Assembly: GCA_965112735.1 (NCBI GenBank)
Contig: OZ218958.1
Location: 3,038,001-3,102,000 of the forward strand
Reading direction: 5' to 3'
DNA from: Phaeosaccion multiseriatum
Taxonomy: Eukaryota > Ochrophyta, other classes
DNA length: 64,000 nucleotides
The translations under genes were made by a program, and so were the position numbers. Below, one piece after another: positions 24,037 through 33,256 of this stretch (position 1 is its first letter; each line of letters begins with the position of its first letter). The notes below the pieces were generated by a model, which was not told the origin of the DNA, did not search any database, and was given only the letters and a program-made list of their open reading frames with translations.

Positions 24037-26899
24037 GAGCAGGCAGGCAGTGAGGATGAGGGAGATAGTCCAAGAAGGCACTGGGTTGTTGCACCGCTGC
24101 CGAAGGGAGGAGTGGAGGGGGTGGGTGGGGCAGGTTGGCAGGGCTTACTTTCGCCTCCGCTCCCGCGGACCCATGCGGTTGGTACACTGTAGAAATCTGC
24201 ACGGGACATTCTAGTAGGCTTGAAAGATAATTATTCATTAAATATTTAAAAAAAAAAAGGTGGAATACCTGAATCCCCTCGGGTCGATCTGCAGGCAGAG
24301 GGAACCCCACCCCCACCTTAAGCTTCTTCAGCCCAGCAGGTAGGCTCGAGAGAGGGCAGGAGTACCGATAACTCAGTGTAAGAGCCCGCAGAGAGGGAGG
24401 GAGGTCCAGGGGGAGGTTAAAGTCAGCCCCCATTTCCACCTCCTCTACACCATTGGGAAGGACCACATGCTGATTGAATCCACCTCCAAAAGTGACCTTC
24501 TTCAGCGAGGAAGGGAGAACGATTGGCCTGTTGAACAATGAGTCATGTTCAAACCTCAGCTCCTCCAGAGAGCTTGGTAGCACCAAATCAGCCTGATCGA
24601 AGCATTCTCCAAAAATGACCTTCTTCAGCGAGGAAGGGAGAACGATTGGCCTGTTGAACAATGAGAACACTGCAAACTTCACCTCCTCCAGAGAGCTTCG
24701 TAGCACCAAATCAGCCTGATTGAAGTCTTCTCCAAAAGTGACCTTCTTCAGCGAGGAAGGGAGAACGATTGGCCTGTTGAACACTGAGCGGCTTGAAAAC
24801 TCCACCTCCTCCAGAGAGCTTGGTAGCACCAAATCAGCCTGATTGAAGTGATCTCCAAAATTCACCTTCTTCAGCGAGGAAGGGAGAACGATTGGCCTGT
24901 TGAACAATGAGTTATGTTCAAACTTCAGCTCCTCCAGAGAGCTTGGTAGCACCAAATCAGCCTGATCGAAGTGTTCTCCGAAAGTGACCTTCTTCAGCGA
25001 GGAAGGGAGATCGATTGGCCTGTTGAACTTTGAGATCCATGTAAACTCCAGCTCCTCCAGAGAGCTTGGTAGCACCAAATCAGCCTGATCGAAGTCTTCT
25101 CCAAAAGCGACCTTCTTCAGCGAGGGGGGGAGAACGACTGGCCTGTTGAACTTTGAGTTGTATGAAAACTCCAACTCCTCCAGAGAGCTTGGTAGTACCA
25201 AACCAGCCTGATTGAAGTGTTCTCCAAAATTCACCTTCTTCAGCGAGGAAGGGAGAACGATTGGCCTGTTGAACTCTGAGATTTTTGAAAACTCCAGCAC
25301 CTCCAGAGAGCTTGGCAACACCAAATCAGCCTGATTGAAGTGTTGTCCAAAAGTGACCTTCTTCAGCGAGGAAGGGAGCACGATTGGCCTGTTGAACCTT
25401 GAGTACTCCTCAAACACCAGCTCCTCCAGAGAGCTTGGTAGCACCAAAACAGCCTGATCGAAGTCTCTTCCAAAAGTGACCTTCTTCAGCGAGGAAGGGA
25501 GCACGATTGGCCTGTTGAACACAGAGATAGCTGAAAACTCCAGCTCCTCCAGAGAGCTTGGTAGCACCAAATCAGCCTGATCGAAGCGAATTCCAAAAGT
25601 AACCTTCTTCAGCGAGGAAGGGAGAACGATTGGCCTGTTGAACTTTGAGCCCCCTGAAAACTCCAGCTCCTCCAGAGAGCTTGGTATAACCAAATCAGCC
25701 TGATCGAAGAGGAATCCAAAAGTGACCTTCTTCAGTGAGGAAGGGAGAACGATAGGCCTGTTGAAAGCAGACCGATCTGGAAACTCCAACTCCTCCAGAG
25801 AGCTTGGTAGCACCAAATCAGCCTGATCGAAGTTCTTTCCAAAAGTGACCTTCTTCAGCGAGGAAGGGAGAACGATTGGCCTGTTGAAGCTTGCGTACTC
25901 TGAAAACTTCAGCTCCTCCAGACAGCTTGATAGCAACAAATCAGCCTGATTGAAGTGCCAGCCAAAAGTGACCTTCTTCAGCGAGGAAGGGAGCACGATT
26001 GGCCTGTTGAACCTTGAGTACTCTGAAAACTTCAGCTCCTCCAGAGAGCTTGGTAGCACCAAATCAGCTTGATCGAAGGATTCTCCAAAAGTGACCTTCT
26101 TCAGCGAGGAAGGGAGAACGATTGGCCTGTTGAACTTTGAGATCCATGTAAACTCCAGCTCCTCCAGAGAGCTTGGTAGCACCAAATCAGCCTGATTGAA
26201 GTGTTCTCCAAAATTCACCTTCTTCAGCGAGGAAGGGAGAACGATTGGCCTGTTGAACCTTGAGTCCCGTGCAAACTCCACCTCCTCCACGGCGCTCGGT
26301 ACAACAACGCGGCACGCATCGAAGAACTCCGAAAACCCCACACGCTTGACCAAGAGTGGCAGCAGTGCCAACACTTTGAGAGCAAGAGCCCCATCAGCAG
26401 GAGTCAGCTCGTCAGCGTCTTCACGCTGGATGCCGAGGCGCACCGCCTTGACGCGAAAGGAGCCCGCCATACCATGGTCCGGCTGCCTCGCCGTAATCCA
26501 ACCCGACCTTCGAAGCCCTTCCACGGCATGTCTTCCCCGCATGGAGGCGGGAGGAGGAGAGGAAGCCGCAGCAAGGCGTTGAGTCTCCTCGCGCTCCCGC
26601 TGCTGCTGCTGCTTCAGCATACTCAGCACACGCGACTGGACAGCTTGGGGCATGTCGGCGTTGATCACCAAAGCGCGGGAGGTTAACTTGTCGACCTCCT
26701 TGCATACGCCCCACAGAGCCTTGTTTGAAACGCCAACACGGCCAGCAACCACCCTCAATGCCGCCGGCCCGCTGCTGCTGAGACAGGTGCGCTCTGGCAA
26801 GTTCCCCCCCGCTCCATCGGTCTTTTGATGACTTTGACTTTCTTCCATCACGCCGTCCCCCTCCTTCGTTTCACCTCCCTTCGACGTGGTGCCCCCCAT
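23948..26899 (-). CDS. FNIP-repeat protein, copy A (14 tandem 41-aa units)
   Basis: Single-exon frame of 983 codons. N-terminus MGGTTSKGG fits an N-myristoylation site (Gly2, Ser6, Lys7). Residues ~45-110 are a conserved head (SNKALWGVCKEV, then a Q/R/E coil). From ~residue 205 come 14 units of 41 residues, each FNRPIVLPSSLKKVTFGxxF then [DN]QADLVLPSSLEELxF plus ~5 variable residues, i.e. two FNIP-type half repeats. A cap (LPPSLRALTLSYRYSCPL) follows. FNIP repeats form leucine-rich-repeat-like solenoids known from amoebae, algae and large DNA viruses; the function here is unknown. The array ends near 24300. The last ~100 codons are probably not native, because the usual stop is lost and the frame runs antisense into the SZT2-like 3' end (23948-24036). 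Start is 197 bp from the divergent ankyrin-like copy A. Confidence 0.85.
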   Translation of the reverse strand: MGGTTSKGGETKEGDGVMEESQSHQKTDGAGGNLPERTCLSSSGPAALRVVAGRVGVSNKALWGVCKEVDKLTSRALVINADMPQAVQSRVLSMLKQQQQREREETQRLAAASSPPPASMRGRHAVEGLRRSGWITARQPDHGMAGSFRVKAVRLGIQREDADELTPADGALALKVLALLPLLVKRVGFSEFFDACRVVVPSAVEEVEFARDSRFNRPIVLPSSLKKVNFGEHFNQADLVLPSSLEELEFTWISKFNRPIVLPSSLKKVTFGESFDQADLVLPSSLEELKFSEYSRFNRPIVLPSSLKKVTFGWHFNQADLLLSSCLEELKFSEYASFNRPIVLPSSLKKVTFGKNFDQADLVLPSSLEELEFPDRSAFNRPIVLPSSLKKVTFGFLFDQADLVIPSSLEELEFSGGSKFNRPIVLPSSLKKVTFGIRFDQADLVLPSSLEELEFSAISVFNRPIVLPSSLKKVTFGRDFDQAVLVLPSSLEELVFEEYSRFNRPIVLPSSLKKVTFGQHFNQADLVLPSSLEVLEFSKISEFNRPIVLPSSLKKVNFGEHFNQAGLVLPSSLEELEFSYNSKFNRPVVLPPSLKKVAFGEDFDQADLVLPSSLEELEFTWISKFNRPIDLPSSLKKVTFGEHFDQADLVLPSSLEELKFEHNSLFNRPIVLPSSLKKVNFGDHFNQADLVLPSSLEEVEFSSRSVFNRPIVLPSSLKKVTFGEDFNQADLVLRSSLEEVKFAVFSLFNRPIVLPSSLKKVIFGECFDQADLVLPSSLEELRFEHDSLFNRPIVLPSSLKKVTFGGGFNQHVVLPNGVEEVEMGADFNLPLDLPPSLRALTLSYRYSCPLSSLPAGLKKLKVGVGFPLPADRPEGIQVFHLFFFKYLMNNYLSSLLECPVQISTVYQPHGSAGAEAKVSPANLPHPPPPLLPSAAVQQPSAFLDYLPHPHCLPALRVSAGPSLDSPTPRESPRRLPPSAAAAT
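24485..26290 (-). repeat. 123-bp tandem coding repeat array in FNIP copy A
   Basis: Period 123 bp, e.g. TTGAACA recurs at 24531 and 24654. The framework is nearly identical at the DNA level, including third positions. Differences cluster in two windows per unit: six bases after CTGATCGAAG or CTGATTGAAG, and about 15-18 bases after CTGTTGAAC. Confidence 0.9.
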
Positions 26900-27096
26900 T
26901 GTACTCTCCCTCCTTCCCCCTTCCCAGCGTCACTGCGATACTTCACTGTGTGGTTGGGTGGTGTAGACCGACTGATCGGGATCGGGAATTGGGGGGGAAA
27001 GGCAAAGACTTGGGAAAGGCCGACCTGACCTGACTTGACGTGTTGGTGAAACTGAAAGTGTGAAAGTGTAATTTCTGCTCCTCTTACGATTCCAGC
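26900..27096. promoter_or_regulatory. Bidirectional promoter of FNIP/ankyrin pair A
   Basis: 197 bp between divergent start codons. It holds a C/T-rich block next to the FNIP start and GAAACTGAAAGTGTG about 50 bp upstream of the ankyrin-like start. The end TCTTACGATTCCAGC before the ATG is shared with pairs B and C (TCTTACGATTCCAAC in C). Confidence 0.55.
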
Positions 27097-28548
27097 ATGG
27101 AGGACATACATGCAAGTATCGCAGCAGTGAGCAGGAAGGAGGAGGCAGTTGAGCAGGCGTTGAGCGCGCACGGCAGCTACCTGGGTCTGAGTTTGGGAGG
27201 AACAGCATCACCAGCGGATGGCGAGAGGGAGGGGGTGAGGAAGGAGCTGCTGATGCACCTCCAAGCTTTGAGAGAGGAGAAGAAGCAGCTGAGAGAGGAG
27301 AAGGCTCACGAGAGGGACGACAAGGCGAAAGAGAAGGCTCACGAGAGGGACGATAAGGCACACGAGATGGAGAAGGAGGCAAAGTTATTGGACGAGAGGA
27401 CAAAAGAGAGGGCCCTGGAGAGAGAGAAGGAACTGATCCTCCTCCGCCTCGAAGTACAACCCTCAGCAGCGCCCAGAAGCCGCGCCCCCCACAATCCGGA
27501 CGCTGAGGTAGAGGAGGGGAAGGCAGGGAGAGACAGGAAGGGGGGCAGAAAGCGGCGACGTTCGACCTCCGGAAGAAAGGGTGGAGATGGCGGACGTGCT
27601 GCCTCTCATCGACTTCCCCTTCCTGGCTCGGGCGCCTGTGCCAGCGCCTTTGGTATGGAGGGGGTGTATGGAAAGGTGATGGAGCTCGTGGGAAAGGGGG
27701 AGTACGCTTTTGTGGCGACGGTGTGCAAGGAGTGGAGGGGGTACTACATTGTGGAACACGCAGCCACGACGAGCCAAGCAAGTGTAGTTGCCTCCATCGA
27801 GCGTGTGTACTGGGCCAGGAGGCACGGCTACGAGCTTACCGTCGAAACGTTCAGGGCCGCGGCTCAGTATGGAGATGTGAGCATGTGCAAGGCCCTCCAT
27901 CACATGGGCTGTCCCTGGGATGAGGAGGTGTGCGAATCGGCATCGAGAAACGAACGGCACAGCGTGCGTGTGCTCAAGTGGCTGCGCTCAGAGGACTCGG
28001 CTGACGCTAAGGAGGGGAAATGCCCGTGGAATGTGGAGGTCTGCCGTGGTGCTGCGCGGAGGGGGGACTTGCAGCTGCTGGAGTGGCTTCTGTCGGATGA
28101 CGTGAACGCCCCCTTTGATGAGTATATTTGGCTCTGTGCTATTCATTATGGGCACATCTCTGCGCTGGCATGGCTGCTGAACAGTCCCAAGGTCAGGGCT
28201 GAGCTGGAGGGAGCGGAGGTTGGCAGTTCGTGGAGGAGTGGAGCTAGTTCTGCTGCGTCTGAAAGTCAACTGGACACTTTGCGGTGGCTGCACGCCAATG
28301 CGAGTGAGCTTTGTGATTGGACCTTTAGAGTATGCCAATGTGCGGTTGAATTCAGCAAGAGTCTAGAAATGCTGCAGTGGCTCCGCTCTGAAGAGGTGGG
28401 CTGTCCGTGGGACAAGCATGCGTGTCCAGAGTTCATCAAGACAATGCACGGCACGCTTTGCCTTACTTGGGACATGGACGAGAACGTCTTTGAGGAGATT
28501 AAGCAGTGGGTGCATGCCAATGGGCACCCCTGCGACTGCGAGGACTGA
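27097..28548 (+). CDS. Coiled-coil / F-box-like / ankyrin-like repeat protein, copy A
   Basis: 483 residues, one exon, starting MEDIHASIAAVSRKEEAVEQ. Residues ~55-125 are a charged coiled coil built of 11-residue KAHERDxKAKE repeats. Then comes a basic, low-complexity linker (KRRRSTSGRKGG). Residues ~190-225 (VMELVGKGEYAFVATVCKEW) resemble an F-box or related helical entry domain. The rest is degenerate ankyrin-type repeats with the CPWDEEVC..A...H.LRVLKWLR signature common in stramenopile genomes. It ends GHPCDCED. It is divergent to FNIP copy A and near-identical to copies B and C. A substrate-recognition or adaptor role is only inferred from the repeat type. Confidence 0.85.
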   Translation: MEDIHASIAAVSRKEEAVEQALSAHGSYLGLSLGGTASPADGEREGVRKELLMHLQALREEKKQLREEKAHERDDKAKEKAHERDDKAHEMEKEAKLLDERTKERALEREKELILLRLEVQPSAAPRSRAPHNPDAEVEEGKAGRDRKGGRKRRRSTSGRKGGDGGRAASHRLPLPGSGACASAFGMEGVYGKVMELVGKGEYAFVATVCKEWRGYYIVEHAATTSQASVVASIERVYWARRHGYELTVETFRAAAQYGDVSMCKALHHMGCPWDEEVCESASRNERHSVRVLKWLRSEDSADAKEGKCPWNVEVCRGAARRGDLQLLEWLLSDDVNAPFDEYIWLCAIHYGHISALAWLLNSPKVRAELEGAEVGSSWRSGASSAASESQLDTLRWLHANASELCDWTFRVCQCAVEFSKSLEMLQWLRSEEVGCPWDKHACPEFIKTMHGTLCLTWDMDENVFEEIKQWVHANGHPCDCED

Positions 28549-29330
28549 GGAGCCAGAAGCAGTGTATGTGTATGACCTCTCATGGTCGGAGAGCGAGGTG
28601 GAGGGGCGCAGCGGCGGACGATCAATGCGGGGCTGTTGGTGCTGTGTTTGCATGTCCGTACACAGCGCCAAATCGACTTCATTGTGGGGGAGAGGCGTGC
28701 ATGGAGCTCTTGCAGCGGAAAGCTCGGGAGGGCACCACTCATTGTAAGGGAGCGGCTGGGACACCTCACAGAGAGCATGGACAGGCCCTTTCACGCCCCG
28801 AAGGGCGGCAGAGCGGAACCGCCCTCGACTGTTGGACGTGGTGCGGTCGTTGGACCAGCGTTTCCTCCCCGCCTTGTACCTCGGCCTCAGGAACACCAAA
28901 GTGTCCAAGGACCTCGATGCGCCGACAACCGTGGCGTGCAGGGGAGGCAGGCCGGGCAGGGGTCAGGCTTGCAGATGAAGCCTCCGAGGCGCTCTGGGCA
29001 GCGTGTAGGGGCACAGCGGCGGATGGTGAGGTCAGTAGGCTGGGGCAGAGGCAGAAGTAGCTCACTACGCGGATGCCCACGCTGCAACTGCTGCTGGGAG
29101 GGGTGGACACTTCGGAGGGGGTAGAACGAAGACCAATGCCCAAGTTACCATCAGTCACCCCTTGTCTTCGGTGCGTAGAAGGAGGAGGAGGGCGAGCAGG
29201 TAAAGGAGGGGGAATGAGAGCGAGCAGAGCTTGGTGTGTGTGTGTGTGTGTGCGTTGGGGGGGGGCGGGGTTGGAAGGAGTTGAGTAGGATCGGAGGGCG
29301 TGAACATGCTGGCCCTCCCTCCAGCTCCAG
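28549..29330 (+). pseudogene. SMC4: SMC4-like hinge relic downstream of ankyrin-like copy A
   Basis: Coding-like pieces appear in shifted frames: RTQRQIDFIV (~28660-28690), CMELLQRKAREG (~28698-28735), ERLGHLTESMDRPFHAP (~28750-28800) and RFLPALYLGLRNTKVSKDL (~28858-28915). In order they match the second half of an SMC4-type hinge (LDFIV...C.ELL...RLGHL...P...AFY.ALR.T.V..DL). At least three frameshifts separate them, so no intact product. The same block follows copies B and C. SMC4 rather than another SMC is my reading of the FLPALYxxLRNT segment. Confidence 0.5.
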
Positions 29331-29386
29331 CTGCCGCCAGCTCACTCACTTCCTCACTCCCTCACTCCCCCCCCTGACCTTCTCAG

Positions 29387-29492
29387 GTGGCAGGAAGACG
29401 CCACCAAGCCCAACCGGCTGCGCGCCGAGATCAGGCCGACGCAGGCAGGGGCGGACAAGACGCTCGCGGGACTCGAGCGGATCGAGAAGAAG
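29387..29492 (+). pseudogene. Orphan exon of unknown gene
   Basis: A 106-bp open stretch between a good acceptor (TTCTCAG) and a good donor (GTGCGTG). It reads WQEDATKPNRLRAEI, then TLAGLERIEKK, likely helical. The intron after it is homologous to DNA before the VPS35-like exon at 57852, where this exon is missing. No neighbouring exon is recognisable. Family unknown. Confidence 0.4.
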
Positions 29493-29502
29493 GTGCGTGC
29501 GC

Positions 29503-29541
<39 letters not shown>

Positions 29542-30249
29542 TACCCTTCTCTCTTGACGGCCATCGATGGTCGATGTTCTTCTGGTTTGCTCTCTGTTGC
29601 TGCACTCCTGTCCTCGCCTATCCTCTGCCGTCCCCTCCCCCCCGCTAACCTCCTCTCCTCTCTTCTTCTCTCGTTTCACCTCCTCTCCCGTCCTGTTCTC
29701 TCCTATCCTCTTCTCACCTGTCCTCTCCTCTCATATCCTCGCTCCCCTCCCATCCCGTCCTACTCTCTCCTCTCCCCTCCTCTCCCGTCCTGTCCTGTCC
29801 TCTTCTCTTCTCTTCTCTTCTCTTCTTTCCGACCCTCTCCCCTCTCCTCCTCTCCTCCTCCTCTCCTCTCCTCCCCAGTCCTCTCGTCTTAAGTGTGTTA
29901 GGTGTGCGGGCTGAGAGGGGCGTGTAGTCGACGAGGTCTTGTGGACAGACTCTGACTCCAAAGCGACAGCAACAGCAACCACAGCTTCAGCAACAGGAAC
30001 ATAGGAACTGCAGCAGGGCCCACGGGAATTTTTTCGAAAGCGGTGAGGGCAAGCCCTTCGTTGGACTTGACGGTTTGGGGCGCACGGTTTGCCCCCCTCT
30101 GGTCGGTCGACTGGAGTGGCAGAAAGAGAAGCAGATACGTTCGATTCTACCCCGCAGCCGTCGTGCAGCCGTCGGTCCACCACCGTGGGCCGAGAGAGAG
30201 GGGGGCGGTTGGCCTTTGGTCGAGGGGAGGGTGAGGAAATGACTTTAGA
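29493..30249 (+). other. Former intron and unique DNA before FNIP copy D
   Basis: 29493-29880 is CT-rich with (CT)n and (GT)n tracts and aligns with 57510-57850. 29880-30249 shows no convincing coding segment. Confidence 0.6.
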
Positions 30250-31149
30250 TTAGTGACGGTGTACCTGAAGCCCCTCGGGTAGATCTGCAGGCAGCGGGTA
30301 CCCCACCCCTACCGTAAGCTTCTTCAGCCCAGCAGGTAGGCTCTCCAGAGGGCAGGAGTATTGAGGGCTCAGCACAAGGGTCCGCAGAGAGGGAGGCAGC
30401 TCCAGGGGGAGGTTAAAGGTATATCCCATTTCCACGTCTTGTACACCACACGGAAGGATCAACTCTTGATGAAAACAGTCTCCAAACGTGACCTTCTTCA
30501 GTGATGAAGGAAGAACGATTGGGCTGTTGAATGCAAACCCCAAATCCACTTCGTCCAGAGAGCTTGGTAACACCAAATCAGCCTGATTGAAAGTGTCTGG
30601 CAGTTCCACCCGCTTGACGGAGGAGGGTAATAGTGCCAGCACTTTCGCTGCGAGAGAATTGTCTTCCAGACGCATCGGACGAGCTCTGCCCACGCGCAAA
30701 GTGGTGACACGAAACAAGGCCTTGTGCGCATCACCCCTCAGCCGCGGAAATATGTTGAATGGGAGAAGCAGAACCCGGAATAGAAAGGAGAATCTTTGTC
30801 GCAGCTGGTTGTGGTGCTGATCCTCCTCTTGCTCCTCCCCCTGCTGCTGTCTCAGCATGTTGAGGAGACGTTGCTGGGCATCACGCGGCATGGTGGCGGT
30901 GATGACCAGAGCGCGTGAGGTGCTCTCGTCAACCGCTCTGTGTACGCCCCACAGGTCCTCGCTCGAAATCTCTCGCGCCACGGTGGTCAAAACGCCTACT
31001 CCAACTCTGCTGCTGTCTGAGACAGCAGCAGCGGCTGCACCTGCAGCAGCATCAGCGGCAGCAGCATCAGGGTCTCCGACCGGCAACGCACAGTCCATTC
31101 TCTTTCTCCCAACCCTCATCCCCGCCCGTTTGGCAATATTACCCTTCAT
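30250..31149 (-). CDS. Short FNIP-type protein, copy D (no amplified 41-aa array)
   Basis: 299 residues, one exon. The head domain is clearly homologous to copies A-C (EDLWGVHRAVDESTSRALVI, MLRQQQGEEQEE). Then come LALLPSSVKRVELPDTFNQ, a single FNIP pass (FNSPIVLPSSLKKVTFGDCF) and the same C-terminal cap (FNLPLELPPSLRTLVLS, PLESLPAGLKKLTVG, LPEGLQV) with a normal stop. Divergence from A-C is much greater than among them, so this may preserve the un-amplified ancestral form. N-terminus MKGNIAK lacks Gly2, so no myristoylation. Confidence 0.75.
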   Translation of the reverse strand: MKGNIAKRAGMRVGRKRMDCALPVGDPDAAAADAAAGAAAAAVSDSSRVGVGVLTTVAREISSEDLWGVHRAVDESTSRALVITATMPRDAQQRLLNMLRQQQGEEQEEDQHHNQLRQRFSFLFRVLLLPFNIFPRLRGDAHKALFRVTTLRVGRARPMRLEDNSLAAKVLALLPSSVKRVELPDTFNQADLVLPSSLDEVDLGFAFNSPIVLPSSLKKVTFGDCFHQELILPCGVQDVEMGYTFNLPLELPPSLRTLVLSPQYSCPLESLPAGLKKLTVGVGYPLPADLPEGLQVHRH

Positions 31150-31489
31150 AATCTACCTCCTTCTCCGAATCCTCTACACCCCGTTGTGTAGGCAAGAAGT
31201 GGTTGTGCAGCGCAGGGGCGTAGCTCTGAAGGCCGTGAACAAAGCTACTGTTGCTGTCCACGCCCCTCGAGCCTCTCTTTGCGCAGGCCAATCGCAGTGC
31301 TCTCGCCGCTGCTCATTTCTCCAGTACAGAGAAGCATACAGTGGATGTCTGGCCTCCTGCTGTAAGAGCGAAGCGTCCTCCCTGGAGTTAAAGCTCCCCT
31401 CCCTGTCCAATTGTGTCCTGAACCCTTTTTACATAAAAAGGCAACTTTCCCCCGGGGGGTAGAGCTTCCGCTTTGAGACGGAGAGGTAA
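31150..31489. other. No confident gene
   Basis: Short frames only. The 3' end approaches FNIP relic sequence. Nothing else recognised. Confidence 0.5.
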
Positions 31490-31870
31490 AGCTCTTGAGC
31501 TCTGCGTTCCATGAGAACTCCAGTTCTTCCAGAGAGCATGGTAGCACCAAACCAGCCTGATCGAGTGGATCGACCCCTGACGCGCTATCTGCTATTCGAT
31601 GCTATCTGCTATCGCCGGCGCCAGCCGGCAGGTTATTTCTCTACCGCCGGCGCCAGCCTGCGTGCTATCGAGAATGCGTCGATAGCACGTCAGGGGTCGA
31701 GAAGTGTTCTCCAAAAGTGACCTTCTTCGGGGAGGAAGGGGGGGCGATTGGGCTGTTGAATATGTTCACCAAATCCACTTTCTCCAGAGCGCTTGGGAGT
31801 CGGTTGGTTGAAAGTGTCAGGCAGCTTTAACCGCTTGACCGATGGGGTAAATAGTGCCAGGACCCCTGCT
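31490..31870 (-). pseudogene. FNIP-gene relic split by a small transposon-like element
   Basis: Minus-strand remnants: LVLPCSLEELEFSWNAE (about 31495-31550), then, beyond the insertion, GEHFW-like and FNQ/LPDTFNQ pieces with SVKRLKLPDTFNQ near 31800-31850. Frames are broken and no array remains. The join CAGCCTGATCGA..GAAGTGTTCTCC, normally contiguous in intact FNIP units, is interrupted at 31570-31700. Confidence 0.7.
31570..31700. mobile_element. 131-bp element with 20-bp terminal inverted repeats (MITE-like)
   Basis: The left end TCGACCCCTGACGCGCTATC and the reverse complement of the right end match at 19 of 20 positions. The interior holds two copies of GCCGGCGCCAGC and further inverted GCTATCG/CGATAGC words. 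TCGAG on both sides may be a short target duplication, though it overlaps the inverted repeat. No coding capacity. Confidence 0.75.
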
Positions 31871-31959
31871 TGTCAGCGCATCCCCCTTCACCGGACACAA
31901 GCGCAAAGCCATCGTTCGGTCCTTCCTTGTGGTGTCGAGGAGGTGCGCATGGGGCGGGG

Positions 31960-32114
31960 GGCGGGTCTTTAACTTCGCCCTGGAGCTGCCCGCTTCTACC
32001 GAGTTATCAATATTCCTTCCATCTGGAGAGCCTACCTGGCTGCCGGCCCGAGGAAGTTCAGCGTTGGAAGAGGTTGTAGATCTGCCCGAGGAGCTTCAGC
32101 TGACATACGTATGA
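31960..32114 (+). pseudogene. FNIP C-terminal cap relic, plus strand
   Basis: Reads FNFALELPASTELS, then LPARGSSALEEVVDLPEEL and a stop. This parallels the cap of intact copies (FNLPLDLPPSLRAL, SLPAGLKKL, LPEGLQV). Its orientation is opposite to the relic just upstream, so this zone was rearranged. Confidence 0.5.
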
Positions 32115-32645
32115 TGATTTCTTCGGTCTCTTCTATGGTACCTTCGAACAGTTCTGCGATCGTTCATCAGGTCTGTCGGGTACTCATCATGTCCCTCCTA
32201 CGGCCTACGGGGGTAGGGGGTGCCTGCCCATGTTCCGAGTTCTATTTCACATTGACTCTAACGAGCGCATGAGAGCATGAGCGTTGGTTGTGAGGGGGGG
32301 GGGGGGCGCAGCAGCAAAGCAGCGCAAGCAATGGACCTGCTTGCGTCTGGTGCCTCATGGGCAGGAGAGGACAAGACAAGGGGGGAGGGGAGAAGGCCTC
32401 GGGAGTCGCTCACGAGGACGAGGGTCGACATCCGACTCTGGCCCCTGCTGCTGCTGTATCACCAACCGCTGGTGCTGCTGCTGCAATCGGACTGATGGGG
32501 CCATGGGTCCACACGGCCCCCGAGCTCTGTCTCAGGCTGACGAAGCACTGCCTCACCCCTGGAGAGGCGGCTGGCTGGACGCACGCCAGAGAGCGAATGC
32601 ACACTGAAACTGGAACCTCACGGCGGAGACGATCTCACCACTTTT
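32115..32645. other. Intergenic DNA with one reverse copy of the dispersed 20-mer
   Basis: TGCTGTATCACCAACCGCTGG at about 32453-32473 (one mismatch) within CTG triplets, outside any recognised gene. No exon recognised. Confidence 0.6.
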
Positions 32646-32890
32646 TTAACAGATTTGCGTAAGAATCGCCCATTATCGGGCGGCAGGGGGAGTGCTCTTG
32701 CAGAAATGCTGACAAGGAGGGAAGGGAAAAAGCGATGGAGACGAAAGACTATGGATCGATAGGCATCTCAAAGAGCTACACGAAGAGCTACAGCGCTTCT
32801 CCCACGACATTTTGCTGTGTGTGTACAAAAACTTTATTTAACTTAATTTCAGGCGATTTACACCCGATGCTTACGCAAATCGAGTGTTAC
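32646..32890 (-). mobile_element. Non-autonomous inverted-repeat element, copy 1 (degraded)
   Basis: Ends TTAACAGATTTGCGTAAG and CTTACGCAAATCGAGTGTTA are inverted repeats, bounded by TTAA on the left and TTAC on the right. The interior (ACTATGGATCGATAGGCATC.. and GAAGAGCTACAGCGCTTCTC) is the reverse complement of the copy at 59454-59706. No transposase frame. Confidence 0.72.
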
Positions 32891-33256
32891 AAAAAACAAT
32901 ACAAAAAATATACATCCCACGCACACCCGCCTCCTTTGAAGCTGCCCGAAACCATGCTGGTACTTTCTCTCGCTGCCCTGGCCTTTCCCCGCCCCTCCCA
33001 CTCCTTGGATTATGCAGAAGAAACCCAATCAAATCAAATCAAATCGGAGACTAGACGGGTCCAACTTGGCTGCCCCTGTGCGCCCCTCATTTGCTGTTCA
33101 TACTGTCGCCTAGAGACAGCGCTATACACCAACGGCTCTTCTTCCCCTCCCAGCAGCAGAAGTACAGTACTCGACGAGGCCCCGCCCATCCCTCCTCGCT
33201 TCACCAAGGCGCCTCCATCTCCGAGCACGAGAACTCCCACAGCCCCTCCCTGGTTT

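Noticed and set aside
23948-24260. C-terminal ~100 codons of FNIP copy A as a genuine domain
   Set aside because: Low-complexity Pro/Ser sequence antisense to the SZT2-like 3' end; absent from the other copies. Treated as read-through.
24485-26290. CRISPR-like array (regular 123-bp repeats with variable parts)
   Set aside because: The repeat is coding, unit and spacer lengths are wrong, and the context is a eukaryotic gene.
28363-28908. Minus-strand frames over the ankyrin-like 3' end and tail (also 56517-57062)
   Set aside because: Conserved only because the DNA is duplicated; the plus strand carries both the ankyrin-like gene and the SMC-like pieces.
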